Below are positions 13,307 through 19,948 of a DNA stretch of 20,341 bases, piece by piece; position 1 is the first letter of the stretch, and each line of letters begins with the position of its first letter. The translations under genes were made by a program, and so were the position numbers. The notes under the pieces are model-generated. The model was not told where the DNA came from and did no database searches. It saw only the letters and a list, made by a program, of their open reading frames with translations. This DNA comes from an uncultured bacterium. GTDB taxonomy: Bacteria; Actinomycetota; Coriobacteriia; Coriobacteriales; Coriobacteriaceae. Where the stretch lies: assembly GCA_905214905.1 (NCBI GenBank), contig CAJMNK010000036.1, positions 1 through 20,341 of the forward strand, read 5' to 3'.

Positions 13307-14182
13307 ATGTTCGATATGGTTTCTCGCCGCGGATTCGTCTCGCTTTCTGCTGTCGCCGCTGCCGGCCTTGGTCTTGCCGGCTGCTCGGGCAGTAAGACGT
13401 CCGAGCCGGCCGGATCCGATGCCGGCTCCGCCAAGGCCTCTTCCAAGAAGGAAACCGTCGAGCTGCAGGTCTTTGCTGCCAACTCTCTCGAGAAGGCCCT
13501 GCCCGAGGTCCAGGAGCTCTACACCGATCAGACCGGCACCACCTTTGCCGACACGCAGTTTAAGGCCTCCGGCGACCTCGTTGAGCAGATGCGTGCCGGC
13601 GCCACGGTCGACGTGCTCATCACGGCCTCCAAGGGCACCATGGATGACGCTGAGACCGCCGAGCTCGTCGACGCCGACACGCGTGAGGACATGTTCGTCA
13701 ACGACCTCGTGATCATTCGCGCCGAGGGCTCCGACACCAAGGTCGAGGCCATCGCCGACGTCGCGAACCTGGACGGCAAGATTGCCATCGGCGACGCTAG
13801 GACCGTTCCCGCCGGCAAGTATGCCAACCAGGCGCTGGCTTCTGTTGGGCTCTACACCGGCACCGAGGGCGACGACGGCGAGTATGCACCCGAGCTCGCC
13901 GACAAGGTGGCTTTGGCCGACAAGGTCGGCACCGCCGCAGCTTACGTCTCTACGGGCGACTGCGTGGCCGGCTTTGTCTACAGCTCCGACATCTTCCGCT
14001 ACGACGGCATCGAGGAGGCCTTCGTGTGCCCCGAGGATTCGCACAAGCCCATCGTGTATCCGGGTGCCGTTGCCGAGAGCTCCGAGCACGCCGACGAGGC
14101 CAAGGCGTTCATCGACTTCTGTCTGACCAACAAGAAGGCGCAGAAGATTTGGGCTAAGTACGGATTTGAGCTTTCCGAGTAG
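13307..14182 (+). CDS. modA: Molybdate ABC transporter substrate-binding lipoprotein (Tat type)
   Basis: A 291-residue extracytoplasmic binding protein delivering molybdate (or tungstate) to ModBC. The N-terminus has a twin-arginine motif SRRGFVS (6-12), a hydrophobic stretch and the lipobox LAGC with Cys26, so it should be exported folded by Tat and lipid-anchored. A low-complexity Ser/Ala/Lys linker (27-46) follows. The binding domain begins with LQVFAANSLEKALPEV, where the Ser is the usual oxyanion ligand. It continues with FKASGDLVEQMRAGATVDVLIT (a second ligand Ser), PAGKYA and GFVYSSD, all typical of ModA. The start is ATG 13307, 6 nt after SD GAAAGGG; a TTG at 13301 touches the SD. It is first in modABC, with its own promoter. 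Confidence 0.92.
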   Translation: MFDMVSRRGFVSLSAVAAAGLGLAGCSGSKTSEPAGSDAGSAKASSKKETVELQVFAANSLEKALPEVQELYTDQTGTTFADTQFKASGDLVEQMRAGATVDVLITASKGTMDDAETAELVDADTREDMFVNDLVIIRAEGSDTKVEAIADVANLDGKIAIGDARTVPAGKYANQALASVGLYTGTEGDDGEYAPELADKVALADKVGTAAAYVSTGDCVAGFVYSSDIFRYDGIEEAFVCPEDSHKPIVYPGAVAESSEHADEAKAFIDFCLTNKKAQKIWAKYGFELSE

Positions 14183-14250
14183 TGCGGCTTGGAGCGATAA
14201 TCCCATCGTTTTGTGTTTCACTCCGTCCTTGTATTCGCTTGGAGCTTTTC

Positions 14251-15693
14251 GTGCTTAGTAGATTCCGCATGCTTGTCGCCTGTGCTTTGACCCTCGCGCT
14301 TTGCTGGGTGCCGGGATTTGCGTTTGCTGGGGACGCTGAGGACGGGGCCCAGGTTGCCGTGACCGCTAAGGGGCTTTCTTATGGGCTCGATGGTTTTGAA
14401 CGGTTAGCCAAGGGGACCGCCCGTGTCATGGAGGGCCAGCCCGAGGGCTATCGGTTTCCCGTTGAAGGGGACACGGACCTCATAGTGGCGCCGGCTGCCG
14501 ATCGCGTGGTGGTGTGGATATCGCCCAAGGCGGTCGAGACATATGGATGGGATCTGCAGAACAACGAGAGCGTATCGGGTCTAAAGACCCTCGTCTGCGA
14601 GCTTGACGGCGCAAACTGCATGGGAGGCGCACGGCTGGAAGACATGGATCTTCCTTGGTATGCCACGACGGAAGCGGCGTTTAATGTCGGTGGGTATACC
14701 TATGCCTTTGATGAGCGCGGTGCGAATGGGGACCGCTATGTGGTCATCGCATCTGCCTCGGGTGATGCCAAGGGCGGCGCGCGTTGGCTTGATAGCGCTC
14801 AAATCGTGGAAGCATCATCTGTTGTGATGCAAGATGAACAGGAGCCCTTGGCGTCCCTTGTCGCCTTTTTGACCGGCATCGACTATCGCCCGCTTTGGGT
14901 GTCTATCAAAACGAGTGGCCTTGCCCTGGTGATTGCCTTTGCGCTGGGCCTGTTTGCCGCATGGAAGACTATGGGCACGACGAGCCGCGTGAAGGGCCTG
15001 CTCGACTCGGCCTTTACCATCCCCATGGTGCTGCCTCCCACGGTGTGCGGCTTTCTGCTCCTCATGCTGTTTGGCCGCTCGACCGGGGTTGGCCAGTGGC
15101 TTATCGCGCACGGCATCTCGATCGTCTTTACGTGGCCAGCGGCGGTGATATCTGCCGTGGTGGTGTCGTTTCCCCTGGTCTACCGTACGGCGCTCGGCGC
15201 CTTTGAGAGCCTGGACACGCAGATGCTCGACGCCGCGCGAACCCTGGGGTGGTCCGAGCGCCGTATCTTTGCCAAGCTTATGATGCCGCTCGGCTGGCCC
15301 TCGATTGCCGCCGGCACGGTGCTCGCCTTTGCCCGCGCGATGGGTGAGTTCGGCTGCACCCTCTTCTTTGCGGGCAACTATGCTGGCATTACGCAGACCA
15401 TTCCCATCGCCATCTACTTTGAGTGGATGGGCGGCAACATCTCAGTTGCCCTCTTTTGGGTTGTCGTCGTGATTGCGTTTAGTTTCCTGATCATCCTGTT
15501 TATCAACATGTACACCGCGCATTCGCAAAAGTATCGCGAGCGGGGCCTTTCCCGTGCGGAGCGCAAGCGGGCCAAAGAACTCGCCGATACGGCCGATTCG
15601 CTCGACCCGGTGGGCGGCGATGCCCTGCGTATCGATCGCGAGGCGCTGGCCGAGCTCATGCACGATGATGCCACTCTGCAGGGAGGTCGATAG
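14251..15693 (+). CDS. modB: Molybdate ABC permease with extra extracytoplasmic N-terminal domain
   Basis: A 480-residue membrane component of the molybdate importer; typical ModB is about 220-270 residues. The C-terminal part (about 215-435) is a standard ModB permease with IPMVLPPTVCGFLLL near 257-271 and the ATPase-docking EAA loop GAFESLDTQMLDAARTLGW at about 316-334. A charged cytoplasmic tail of roughly 45 residues follows. Ahead of it are a clear signal peptide (1-26, ending AFA) and a soluble segment of about 185 residues (27-212) that I do not recognise. It has Cys116 and Cys123, perhaps a disulfide, and many aromatic and glycine residues. The start is GTG 14251, with SD TTGGAG 6 nt ahead, giving a good signal peptide. 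The frame is open back to a GTG at 14182 that overlaps the modA stop, and that start cannot be fully excluded. Confidence 0.85.
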   Translation: MLSRFRMLVACALTLALCWVPGFAFAGDAEDGAQVAVTAKGLSYGLDGFERLAKGTARVMEGQPEGYRFPVEGDTDLIVAPAADRVVVWISPKAVETYGWDLQNNESVSGLKTLVCELDGANCMGGARLEDMDLPWYATTEAAFNVGGYTYAFDERGANGDRYVVIASASGDAKGGARWLDSAQIVEASSVVMQDEQEPLASLVAFLTGIDYRPLWVSIKTSGLALVIAFALGLFAAWKTMGTTSRVKGLLDSAFTIPMVLPPTVCGFLLLMLFGRSTGVGQWLIAHGISIVFTWPAAVISAVVVSFPLVYRTALGAFESLDTQMLDAARTLGWSERRIFAKLMMPLGWPSIAAGTVLAFARAMGEFGCTLFFAGNYAGITQTIPIAIYFEWMGGNISVALFWVVVVIAFSFLIILFINMYTAHSQKYRERGLSRAERKRAKELADTADSLDPVGGDALRIDREALAELMHDDATLQGGR

Positions 15694-15696
15694 GCA

Positions 15697-16767
15697 TTGT
15701 CGATCGTTCTGGATATCAAAAAGCGCTATCCCGGGTTTACGCTCGATATGCAGCTTGAGGCTGGAGAGGAGCGCGTGGCGCTGCTGGGCGCCTCGGGGTG
15801 CGGCAAAAGCTGTACGCTACGCTGCATTGCCGGTGTGGAGACGCCCGACGAGGGCAAGATCGTCGTCAACGGCGTGACCTTTTTTGATTCGGCGGCGGGC
15901 ATCAACCTATCGCCCCAGGAGCGTAAATGCGCCCTGCTGTTCCAAAACTATCAGCTGTTTCCCAATATGACGGTGGCCGATAACGTGTGCGCCGGCGTAC
16001 AGGATGCGGGTGACGTCGCTGCACGCAAAAAGCTCGCCGAGCGCTATCTGGGCATTTTTGGTCTGGCCGATTTTGCCGACCGCTATCCCGCACGCCTCTC
16101 GGGTGGTCAGCAGCAGCGCGTGGCGCTTGCGCGCATGGTGGCGGCACACCCGGGCATTTTTATGTTCGACGAGCCCATGAGCGCGCTCGATGCCTACCTT
16201 AAGAGCGCGCTCGAGCAGAACATGCTCGACCTGTTCGACGTGTGCAACCGCACCGTGCTCTACGTGAGCCACGATATCGACGAAGCGTGTCGCCTGTGCC
16301 AGCGCATTTGCGTGATGCATAACGGGCATGTGGAGGAGATCGGCTCCGTCGAAGATGTGGTCCGCCGGCCGCAAACCTTGGCCGCGCTGCGCTTGACGGG
16401 CTGCAAGAACACAAGCCGGGCGTGCAAGATCGGCGACGAAGAAGTTGAGGCTCTCGACTGGGGCATGACCTTTAATGTGGGTCGCGAGGTTCCTGATGAT
16501 GTGGCGTACCTGGGGATTCGCGCAAGTTACTTCCATGTTGACAACCGTGCCGAGCGGGGTCGTAACAGCTACGACTTACACGTGGCCCGGGTGAGCGATT
16601 CGCGCTTTGAGCGGCTGGTGCTGTTGGACGTGCCACGTGTCGATGCACCCACGCGTCTGCAGTGGAAGGTCAACAAGGTGAGCGTGGCTTCCGACGAGCT
16701 GCCGCAGGCCGACGAGACCTTGCGCATGCATTTTGATGCGAGCAGGATTCATTTGGTTTGTCGATAG
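15697..16767 (+). CDS. modC: Molybdate ABC transporter ATP-binding protein, start TTG
   Basis: A 356-residue ATPase of the ModABC importer. It carries Walker A GASGCGKS (31-38), Q-loop Gln83, signature LSGGQQQR (134-141), Walker B IFMFDEP (154-160), D-loop SALD and the switch histidine His192. The C-terminal 130 residues form a regulatory region in the position of the TOBE/MOP domain of ModC, but the match is weak by eye. It contains two cysteines (TGCKNTSRAC). The start is TTG 15697, 3 nt past the modB stop, with SD GGGAGG (15681-15686) inside the end of modB, so translation is likely coupled. Downstream, a 10-bp hairpin at 16779-16805 may end the operon. Confidence 0.92.
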   Translation: MSIVLDIKKRYPGFTLDMQLEAGEERVALLGASGCGKSCTLRCIAGVETPDEGKIVVNGVTFFDSAAGINLSPQERKCALLFQNYQLFPNMTVADNVCAGVQDAGDVAARKKLAERYLGIFGLADFADRYPARLSGGQQQRVALARMVAAHPGIFMFDEPMSALDAYLKSALEQNMLDLFDVCNRTVLYVSHDIDEACRLCQRICVMHNGHVEEIGSVEDVVRRPQTLAALRLTGCKNTSRACKIGDEEVEALDWGMTFNVGREVPDDVAYLGIRASYFHVDNRAERGRNSYDLHVARVSDSRFERLVLLDVPRVDAPTRLQWKVNKVSVASDELPQADETLRMHFDASRIHLVCR

Positions 16768-16778
16768 CGCCGGGTAAT

Positions 16779-16805
16779 GCCGTCGGGGATATAGGCCTCG
16801 GCGGC
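16779..16805 (+). terminator. Weak terminator-like hairpin after modC
   Basis: GCCGTCGGGG (16779-16788) pairs with CCTCGGCGGC (16796-16805), ten pairs including two wobbles, with a 7-nt loop. It is followed by TTCGTCTTG rather than a clean T-run, so termination may be partial. An AT-rich stretch (about 16850-16870) follows. Confidence 0.4.
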
Positions 16806-16900
16806 TTCGTCTTGCCGTTCGCCGAATGAGGGATGACAAACTCCTATCAATCAAGATAATTATTTATTAAACGACGGCACACGATGCTGTCGTACGAATG

Positions 16901-16938
16901 TCAACGGTGTTCGCATGGTCGATGACCGTTGATATAGT
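16901..16938 (+). promoter_or_regulatory. Promoter and operator dyad of the reductase operon
   Basis: TTCGCA (16910-16915), a 17-bp spacer and TATAGT (16933-16938) form a plausible sigma-70 promoter. It is framed by an inverted repeat, TCAACGG (16901-16907) and CCGTTGA (16926-16932), extending to nine of ten matching positions per half, so a bound dimer would cover the -35 box. Just upstream is a 9-bp hairpin ACGACGGCA/TGCTGTCGT (about 16871-16893, one wobble). The following leader up to 17196 is described under the next entries. Confidence 0.6.
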
Positions 16939-16968
16939 TGACCTTAACTTGTAAAGGAGGGTGCGCGC

Positions 16969-17037
16969 ATGCCACAGACGACATACATTCGCCGCGTTGC
17001 CGCGCGTGCCCTATATATCGCTCGGAGCCGCATATGA
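16969..17037 (+). CDS. Putative 22-residue leader peptide
   Basis: The near-perfect Shine-Dalgarno AAAGGAGGG (16953-16961) sits 7 nt before ATG 16969, the strongest SD in the window, yet the frame is only 22 codons. The product starts MPQTTYIRRVAARAL and contains five arginines (8, 9, 13, 19, 21). Its TGA stop overlaps the next possible ATG as ATGA. It lies about 25 nt after the predicted transcription start and 160 nt before the first reductase gene, the position of a regulatory upstream ORF. I do not recognise the sequence; the coding status rests on the SD and context alone. Confidence 0.5.
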   Translation: MPQTTYIRRVAARALYIARSRI

Positions 17038-17204
17038 GCAGGTATGTTCACGGCTCCGGGAGAGACGACGCACAACTAAATAGTCAACCGCAAAGCAGGT
17101 TCCCCAAAATTCCGGGTTTGAGCACGGCAGGGCAATCGCCGCCCGTCGTGCACCGATACCGCTGTTATCCGTTTTTGGTTCGAGAGGGGAACCGTCATGG
17201 CTGA
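17034..17204 (+). CDS. Possible small ORF coupled to the leader peptide
   Basis: A 56-codon frame starting at the ATG that overlaps the leader-peptide stop (ATGA) and ending 8 nt inside the first reductase gene. It has no SD of its own, so it could be read only by translational coupling. The product (MSRYVHGSGRDD..., basic with many prolines) resembles no family I know. If translated, ribosomes would cross the hairpins at 17098-17193. It may simply be leader sequence. Confidence 0.2.
   Translation: MSRYVHGSGRDDAQLNSQPQSRFPKIPGLSTAGQSPPVVHRYRCYPFLVREGNRHG
17098..17193 (+). promoter_or_regulatory. Candidate SD-sequestering RNA switch
   Basis: GGTTCCCC (17098-17105) is perfectly complementary to GGGGAACC (17186-17193), which overlaps the Shine-Dalgarno GAGAGGGG of the first reductase gene. 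A competing local hairpin, GGTTC (17177-17181) with GAACC (17189-17193), instead presents the SD in its loop. The two folds cannot coexist. Between them is a stable hairpin: GCACG (17122-17126)/CGTGC (17147-17151) and GGGC/GCCC around a 7-nt loop. This is what a translational on/off switch looks like. It matches no riboswitch class I know, and function is inferred. Confidence 0.5.
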
Positions 17205-18480
17205 AGAATTCGATTTCCATCCGATGTGGGAGAGCCTCGGCATGAATCTTGCCGACCACGACATGCTGCTGGGCGCCGTGGGCCAGATGTACGGCGATAT
17301 GTTCTTGACGCAGAACAATCGCCCCAAGTCCACGTCCTACCTGGACTTTGTGGCCACCAACATCCACAGCGGCCGTATTAAGGAGATGCTCGACAAGAAG
17401 GAGGCCGGCGAGGCCACCAAGATCGTGGGCTCGTTCTGCGTGTACGTGCCCGAGGAGATCGTGCTTGCCTGTGACGGCATTCCCGTTGGTCTGTGCTCGG
17501 GCGCCGATTGGGCAACGGATAAGGTCGAGGAGCATCTGCCGCGCAACACCTGCCCGCTTATCAAGAGCTTTGCCGGCTTTAAGCTGGGCGAGGTCTGCCC
17601 CTACATTGAGTCGAGTGACTTGGTGGTAGGCGAGAACACCTGCGATGGCAAGAAGAAAGCCTACGAGTTTTTTGCCACGCAAAAGAACATGTACGTCATG
17701 GATATTCCCAACGTACACGACGAGTCAACGCTCGTGACCTGGAAGGCCGAGGTCAAGAAGCTCGCCGCCAAGATCGAGGAAGAGTGCGGCGTCACGATTA
17801 CGCCTGAGCGTCTGAAGGCCGCCATCCACGCCGTCAATGAGAAGCGTCGCGCCCTGCAGCGCCTCGCTGCCACGCGCGCTGCCGACCCTGCGCCCATCAG
17901 CGGTCTTGACAGCCTGCTGACCGTTCAGGCCGCCTTTATGGACGACACGCCACGTCTGACCGGAGCCATTAACGATATGGCGGCTGAGTGCGAGCAGCGT
18001 GTCGAGACCGGCGAGGGCGTGGCGCCCAAGGGGACCAAGCGCATTCTGTACACCGGCACGCCCATGGCCGTGCCCAACTGGAAGCTGTTCAACCTTATCG
18101 AGAAAGCCGGCGGCGTTGTGGTAGGCGAGGAGTCCTGCACGGGCTCGCGCTACTACAAGGACCTGGTCGACGAGTCCGGTGAGACGGTGGACGAGATGCT
18201 CGATGCCATCGCCGAGCGCTACTTTAAGATCAACTGCGCCGTCTTTACGCCCAACGACCAGCGTATGAAGGACATTGTCCAGATGGCCAAGGACCTGCAT
18301 GCCGACGGCATCGTCGACGTGGCCCTGCAGTTCTGCACGCTCTATGAGATGGAGTCGTTTGCCGTGGAGAAGGCCGCCGAGGAAGCCGGCATTCCGTTTA
18401 TGCACATCACGACCGACTACGCCGGTGAGGATGCAGGCCAACTGCAAACCAGGATCGAGGCCTTCTTGGAAACCATTTAG
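17197..18480 (+). CDS. Double-cubane/HgdB-type anaerobic reductase, subunit 1
   Basis: A 427-residue iron-sulfur protein of the 2-hydroxyacyl-CoA dehydratase subunit superfamily, closest by pattern to double-cubane-cluster anaerobic reductases. It would be cytosolic, oxygen-sensitive and dependent on the ATP-driven activase encoded downstream. Family landmarks are FCVYVPEEI (Cys81), GLCSG (Cys100), NTCPLIKS (Cys119), EVCPY (Cys134), NTCDGKKK (Cys149), ESCTG (Cys314), INCAV (Cys347) and QFCTLYE (Cys380). The eight listed cysteines all recur in the second reductase gene. Position 288 in YTGTPMAVPNW is Thr where the paralogue has Cys (TGCPVGG). The N-terminus is about 40 residues longer than the paralogue's. 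The start is ATG 17197 with SD GAGAGGGG. Substrate unknown; a true hydroxyacyl-CoA dehydratase is less likely, as no CoA-transferase gene is seen nearby. Confidence 0.87.
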   Translation: MAEEFDFHPMWESLGMNLADHDMLLGAVGQMYGDMFLTQNNRPKSTSYLDFVATNIHSGRIKEMLDKKEAGEATKIVGSFCVYVPEEIVLACDGIPVGLCSGADWATDKVEEHLPRNTCPLIKSFAGFKLGEVCPYIESSDLVVGENTCDGKKKAYEFFATQKNMYVMDIPNVHDESTLVTWKAEVKKLAAKIEEECGVTITPERLKAAIHAVNEKRRALQRLAATRAADPAPISGLDSLLTVQAAFMDDTPRLTGAINDMAAECEQRVETGEGVAPKGTKRILYTGTPMAVPNWKLFNLIEKAGGVVVGEESCTGSRYYKDLVDESGETVDEMLDAIAERYFKINCAVFTPNDQRMKDIVQMAKDLHADGIVDVALQFCTLYEMESFAVEKAAEEAGIPFMHITTDYAGEDAGQLQTRIEAFLETI

Positions 18481-18494
18481 GGCTATCCGTCCCG

Positions 18495-18598
18495 GCGGCT
18501 TTCCCAGGCACCCGATCTTGCCGTTCAAACCGTCGCTTGCGTGCGAAAGTACGCGGCGCGCCTCTTTCACGGCAACCTCGGGCACCTGGGAAAGCCGC
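18495..18598 (+). repeat. Long hairpin repeat, copy B, inside the reductase operon
   Basis: It fills most of the 150-nt gap between the two reductase genes. The outer stem GCGGCTTTCCCAGG (18495-18508) pairs with 18585-18598. After a CA/CA internal loop, CCCGA pairs with TCGGG; after a TC/CC loop, TTGCCG (18518-18523) pairs with CGGCAA (18570-18575). The apical part holds the hairpin GCGTGC-GAAA-GTACGC (18539-18552) and CCTCTTTC. No T-run follows, so it should not terminate transcription. Confidence 0.85.
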
Positions 18599-18630
18599 TT
18601 CCTTGGTTGGTTAAAAGGTTTAGGAGTTAT

Positions 18631-19794
18631 ATGTCGGAAAATATTGAGCAGCCGTTGCCCAGCACGTTTGAGGAGTTCAACGAGCAGCGCAAGGCCGCGT
18701 TTATTCGCGTTAAGGATTATAAGCAGGCGGGCAATCGCCTGGTCGGCTTTTTGTGCAGCTATACGCCGCTCGAGATTATCGATGCCGCGGGGGCCGCAAG
18801 TGTCGCTCTGTGCGGTACGTCCGATGAGGTGATCCCCGAGGCCGAGAAAGTGCTGCCGGCAAATCTGTGTCCGCTCATCAAATCGACGTACGGCTTTGCC
18901 TACTCGCAAAAGTGCCCGTTTACGTACTTTAGCGACATGATCATCGGTGAGACCACCTGCGACGGCAAGAAGAAGATGTACGAGCTCTTAAACGAGCTTA
19001 AGCGCACGCACATTCTGCATCTTCCGCAGGGTCGCGACCGCGCCTACGAGCGCGAGGGCTGGTACGAGGAGTGCCGCCTGCTCAAGGAGGAACTCGAGGG
19101 CTTCTACGGCATCACGATTACCGACGATGACCTGCGCGCTGCCGTCCGTCGTCGCAACCGTTTGCGTGCGGCTCAGCTCGAGATGTTTGCGCTGCAGGCC
19201 AACCAGCCGGCGGCCATGAGCGGCGTCGACCTGATGAGCACCATGTTCGCCGGTACGTTCAGCTTTGATATCGAGGCCTATACGCAGCAACTGGAGCAAA
19301 AGGTTGCCAAGCTGCGCGAGGCCTACGACGCGGGCGAGCGCCCGGTTGCGGCGGATGCCAAGCGCATCCTGATCACCGGCTGCCCCGTGGGCGGCGTGAT
19401 CAACAAGATCGGTCGCACCATCGAGTCCAACGGCGGCGTGGTCGTGTGTATGGATGACTGCTCGGGTGAGCGCACGGCGGCCATGATGGTCGACCCGGAT
19501 GCGCCCGACATCCTGCGTGCGATCGCCGACCGCTACCTGGATATCAACTGCTCGGTTATGACGCCCAACGACGGTCGTATGGAGAACACGCTGGCCATGT
19601 GCGAGAAGTATCACGTCGATGGCGTAGTGGAGAGCGTGCTCCAGGCGTGCCACACCTTTAACGTGGAGAGTGCACGCATGCAGGAGGCCGTCGAGGGTGC
19701 GGGTATTCCGTATATGAAGATCGAGACCGACTACAGCAACGGCGACATGGGCCAGATTGAGACCCGCATCGCTGCCTTCATCGAGACCCTCTAG
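18631..19794 (+). CDS. Double-cubane/HgdB-type anaerobic reductase, subunit 2
   Basis: A 387-residue paralogue of the preceding gene and the likely partner subunit, or a second, separate reductase sharing the activase. Conserved cysteines are Cys42 (FLCSYTPLEI), Cys61, Cys80 (NLCPLIKS), Cys95 (KCPFTY), Cys110 (TTCDGKKK), Cys277, Cys307 (INCSV) and Cys340. It also has Cys251 in ITGCPVGGV and Cys273 in VVCMDDCSG, which the first protein lacks. The TGCP-x-G motif is the usual form in double-cubane proteins as I know them. The C-terminal (P/Y)YMKIETDY and GQIETRIAAF match the paralogue closely. The start is ATG 18631 with SD TAGGAG 4 nt ahead; an in-frame GTG at 18541 lies in the hairpin repeat and is rejected. 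Its stop codon falls in the next repeat. Confidence 0.87.
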   Translation: MSENIEQPLPSTFEEFNEQRKAAFIRVKDYKQAGNRLVGFLCSYTPLEIIDAAGAASVALCGTSDEVIPEAEKVLPANLCPLIKSTYGFAYSQKCPFTYFSDMIIGETTCDGKKKMYELLNELKRTHILHLPQGRDRAYEREGWYEECRLLKEELEGFYGITITDDDLRAAVRRRNRLRAAQLEMFALQANQPAAMSGVDLMSTMFAGTFSFDIEAYTQQLEQKVAKLREAYDAGERPVAADAKRILITGCPVGGVINKIGRTIESNGGVVVCMDDCSGERTAAMMVDPDAPDILRAIADRYLDINCSVMTPNDGRMENTLAMCEKYHVDGVVESVLQACHTFNVESARMQEAVEGAGIPYMKIETDYSNGDMGQIETRIAAFIETL

Positions 19795-19895
19795 CTTCCT
19801 CAGGCACCGGATCTTGCCCCTCAAACCGTCGCTTGCGTACCAAAGTACGCTGCGCTCCTCTTTCGGGGCAACCTCCGGCACCTGAGAAACCTAGA
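19790..19895 (+). repeat. Long hairpin repeat, copy C, after the second reductase gene
   Basis: CTCAGG (19799-19804) pairs with CCTGAG (19881-19886), CCGGA with TCCGG, and TTGCCCC (19814-19820) with GGGGCAA (19865-19871). They are separated by the same CA/CA and TC/CC internal loops as copy B. An outer extension TCTAG/CTAGA (19790-19794, 19891-19895) includes the stop codon of the upstream gene. The apical hairpin is GCGTAC-CAAA-GTACGC (19835-19850), followed by CTCCTCTTTCGGGG. No T-run follows. Confidence 0.85.
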
Positions 19896-19948
19896 GCTAA
19901 GGCGCCTGAATGCGCCGCTGTCTTTGATGTTTGGATTAGGAGAGAGCC

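Noticed and set aside
13247..14221. 324-codon minus-strand ORF opposite modA
   Set aside because: Mirror of a biased coding sequence; contains repetitive Gly/Val/Leu stretches and lacks a start signal.
16779..16960. Strong terminator separating modC from the reductase operon
   Set aside because: The hairpin at 16779-16805 lacks a T-run and is kept only as a weak candidate; the ACGACGGCA hairpin near 16871 also has no T-run.
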